Below are positions 63,883 through 64,000 of a DNA stretch of 64,000 nucleotides, piece by piece (position 1 is the first letter of the stretch; the number at the start of each line of letters is the position of its first letter). Origin of the DNA: Bordetella ansorpii (GTDB lineage: Bacteria > Pseudomonadota > Gammaproteobacteria > Burkholderiales > Burkholderiaceae_B); contig NZ_FKBS01000008.1 in NCBI RefSeq assembly GCF_900078315.1, forward strand, positions 148,724-212,723. Reading direction: 5' to 3'. The notes beneath the pieces are model-generated. The model saw nothing but the letters and a program-made list of their open reading frames with translations. It made no database searches and was not told the DNA's origin. The position numbers were made by a program, and so were the translations under genes.

Positions 63883-64000
63883 TCAGGCTTGCGTCACCAT
63901 CGGCGCCGAGCCATAGCCACGCAGTTGGGCGGCGGGCAGGTCGATGACTTCGCCGGCGTTGATGCGGAACACCGCCACCGCTTCCGCCAGGCGCTGCGCC
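63883..64000 (-). CDS. methyl-accepting chemotaxis protein, 3' end (runs off the window)
   Basis: Only the last 38 codons are visible. They read AQRLAEAVAVFRINAG and end in GYGSAPMVTQA, which matches the C-terminal end of the MCP signalling domain (a Leu-x-Glu-Ala-Val-x-x-Phe pattern). The neighbouring flagellar genes support a chemoreceptor. The sensor part and any methylation sites lie beyond base 64000. Confidence 0.75.
   Translation of the reverse strand, partial: AQRLAEAVAVFRINAGEVIDLPAAQLRGYGSAPMVTQA

Overview
The window is a high-GC (strongly GC3-biased) stretch of a betaproteobacterial chromosome. Gene content, gene order and protein sequences fit the Alcaligenaceae (Bordetella/Achromobacter type). 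I cannot settle the genus from the sequence alone. I see no insertion sequence, prophage, CRISPR array, rRNA or tRNA. Almost everything is core genome, and the novelty lies in small or intergenic features.

Layout. (1) 1-6.5 kb: the 5' part of a glutamate dehydrogenase gene, an ankyrin-repeat protein, then the tatD, holB, tmk, mltG series on the minus strand, with ygfZ divergent. (2) 6.5-11.2 kb: a VIT-family protein, then a minus-strand valine/isobutyryl-CoA catabolic operon (acyl-CoA dehydrogenase, hydroxyisobutyryl-CoA hydrolase, mmsB, thioesterase) with a perfect 14-bp palindrome upstream. (3) 11.2-20.4 kb: rnfH-ratA divergent from smpB, a membrane diguanylate cyclase, a stomatin/NfeD pair, a class I glutamine amidotransferase, ppsA divergent from its regulator ppsR, and a small lipoprotein gene. 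(4) 20.5-36.4 kb: one long minus-strand cell-envelope and translation block read rpsB, tsf, pyrH, frr, uppS, cdsA, dxr, rseP, bamA, skp, lpxD, fabZ, lpxA, lpxB, rnhB, spoU-type methyltransferase. (5) 36.7-46.1 kb: map, glnD, marC, dsbB on plus; purF, cvpA, a SPOR protein and folC on minus. (6) 46.2-63.2 kb: a flagellar island: flaG, fliD, fliS, fliT, a second fliK-like gene, a free-standing FlhB C-terminal homologue and a truncated YcgR-like gene; then fliE (minus) divergent from fliF, G, H, I, J, K, L, M, N, O, P, Q, R. (7) 63.2-64 kb: an unusual intergenic region and the 3' end of a chemotaxis receptor gene.

How the genes work together. The 20-36 kb block couples translation elongation and recycling factors to UMP supply, isoprenoid and undecaprenyl carrier synthesis, CDP-diacylglycerol synthesis, lipid A synthesis and outer-membrane protein assembly. 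The flagellar island encodes the MS ring, switch, export apparatus, hook-length control, filament cap and chaperones, and its genes are tightly overlapped.

Most notable observations. Two inverted copies of an approximately 128-bp structured repeat sit at 63294-63421 and 63623-63750. They share a core but have different, self-complementary arms, and they flank a 52-codon ORF. The fliM reading frame has no stop before fliN and stays open across all of fliN. A second FliK / FlhB-CC / YcgR-N cassette lies next to fliT. Several dyads are present in the gdhA, acyl-CoA dehydrogenase, ppsA, lpxA-lpxB and map/rpsB intergenic regions.
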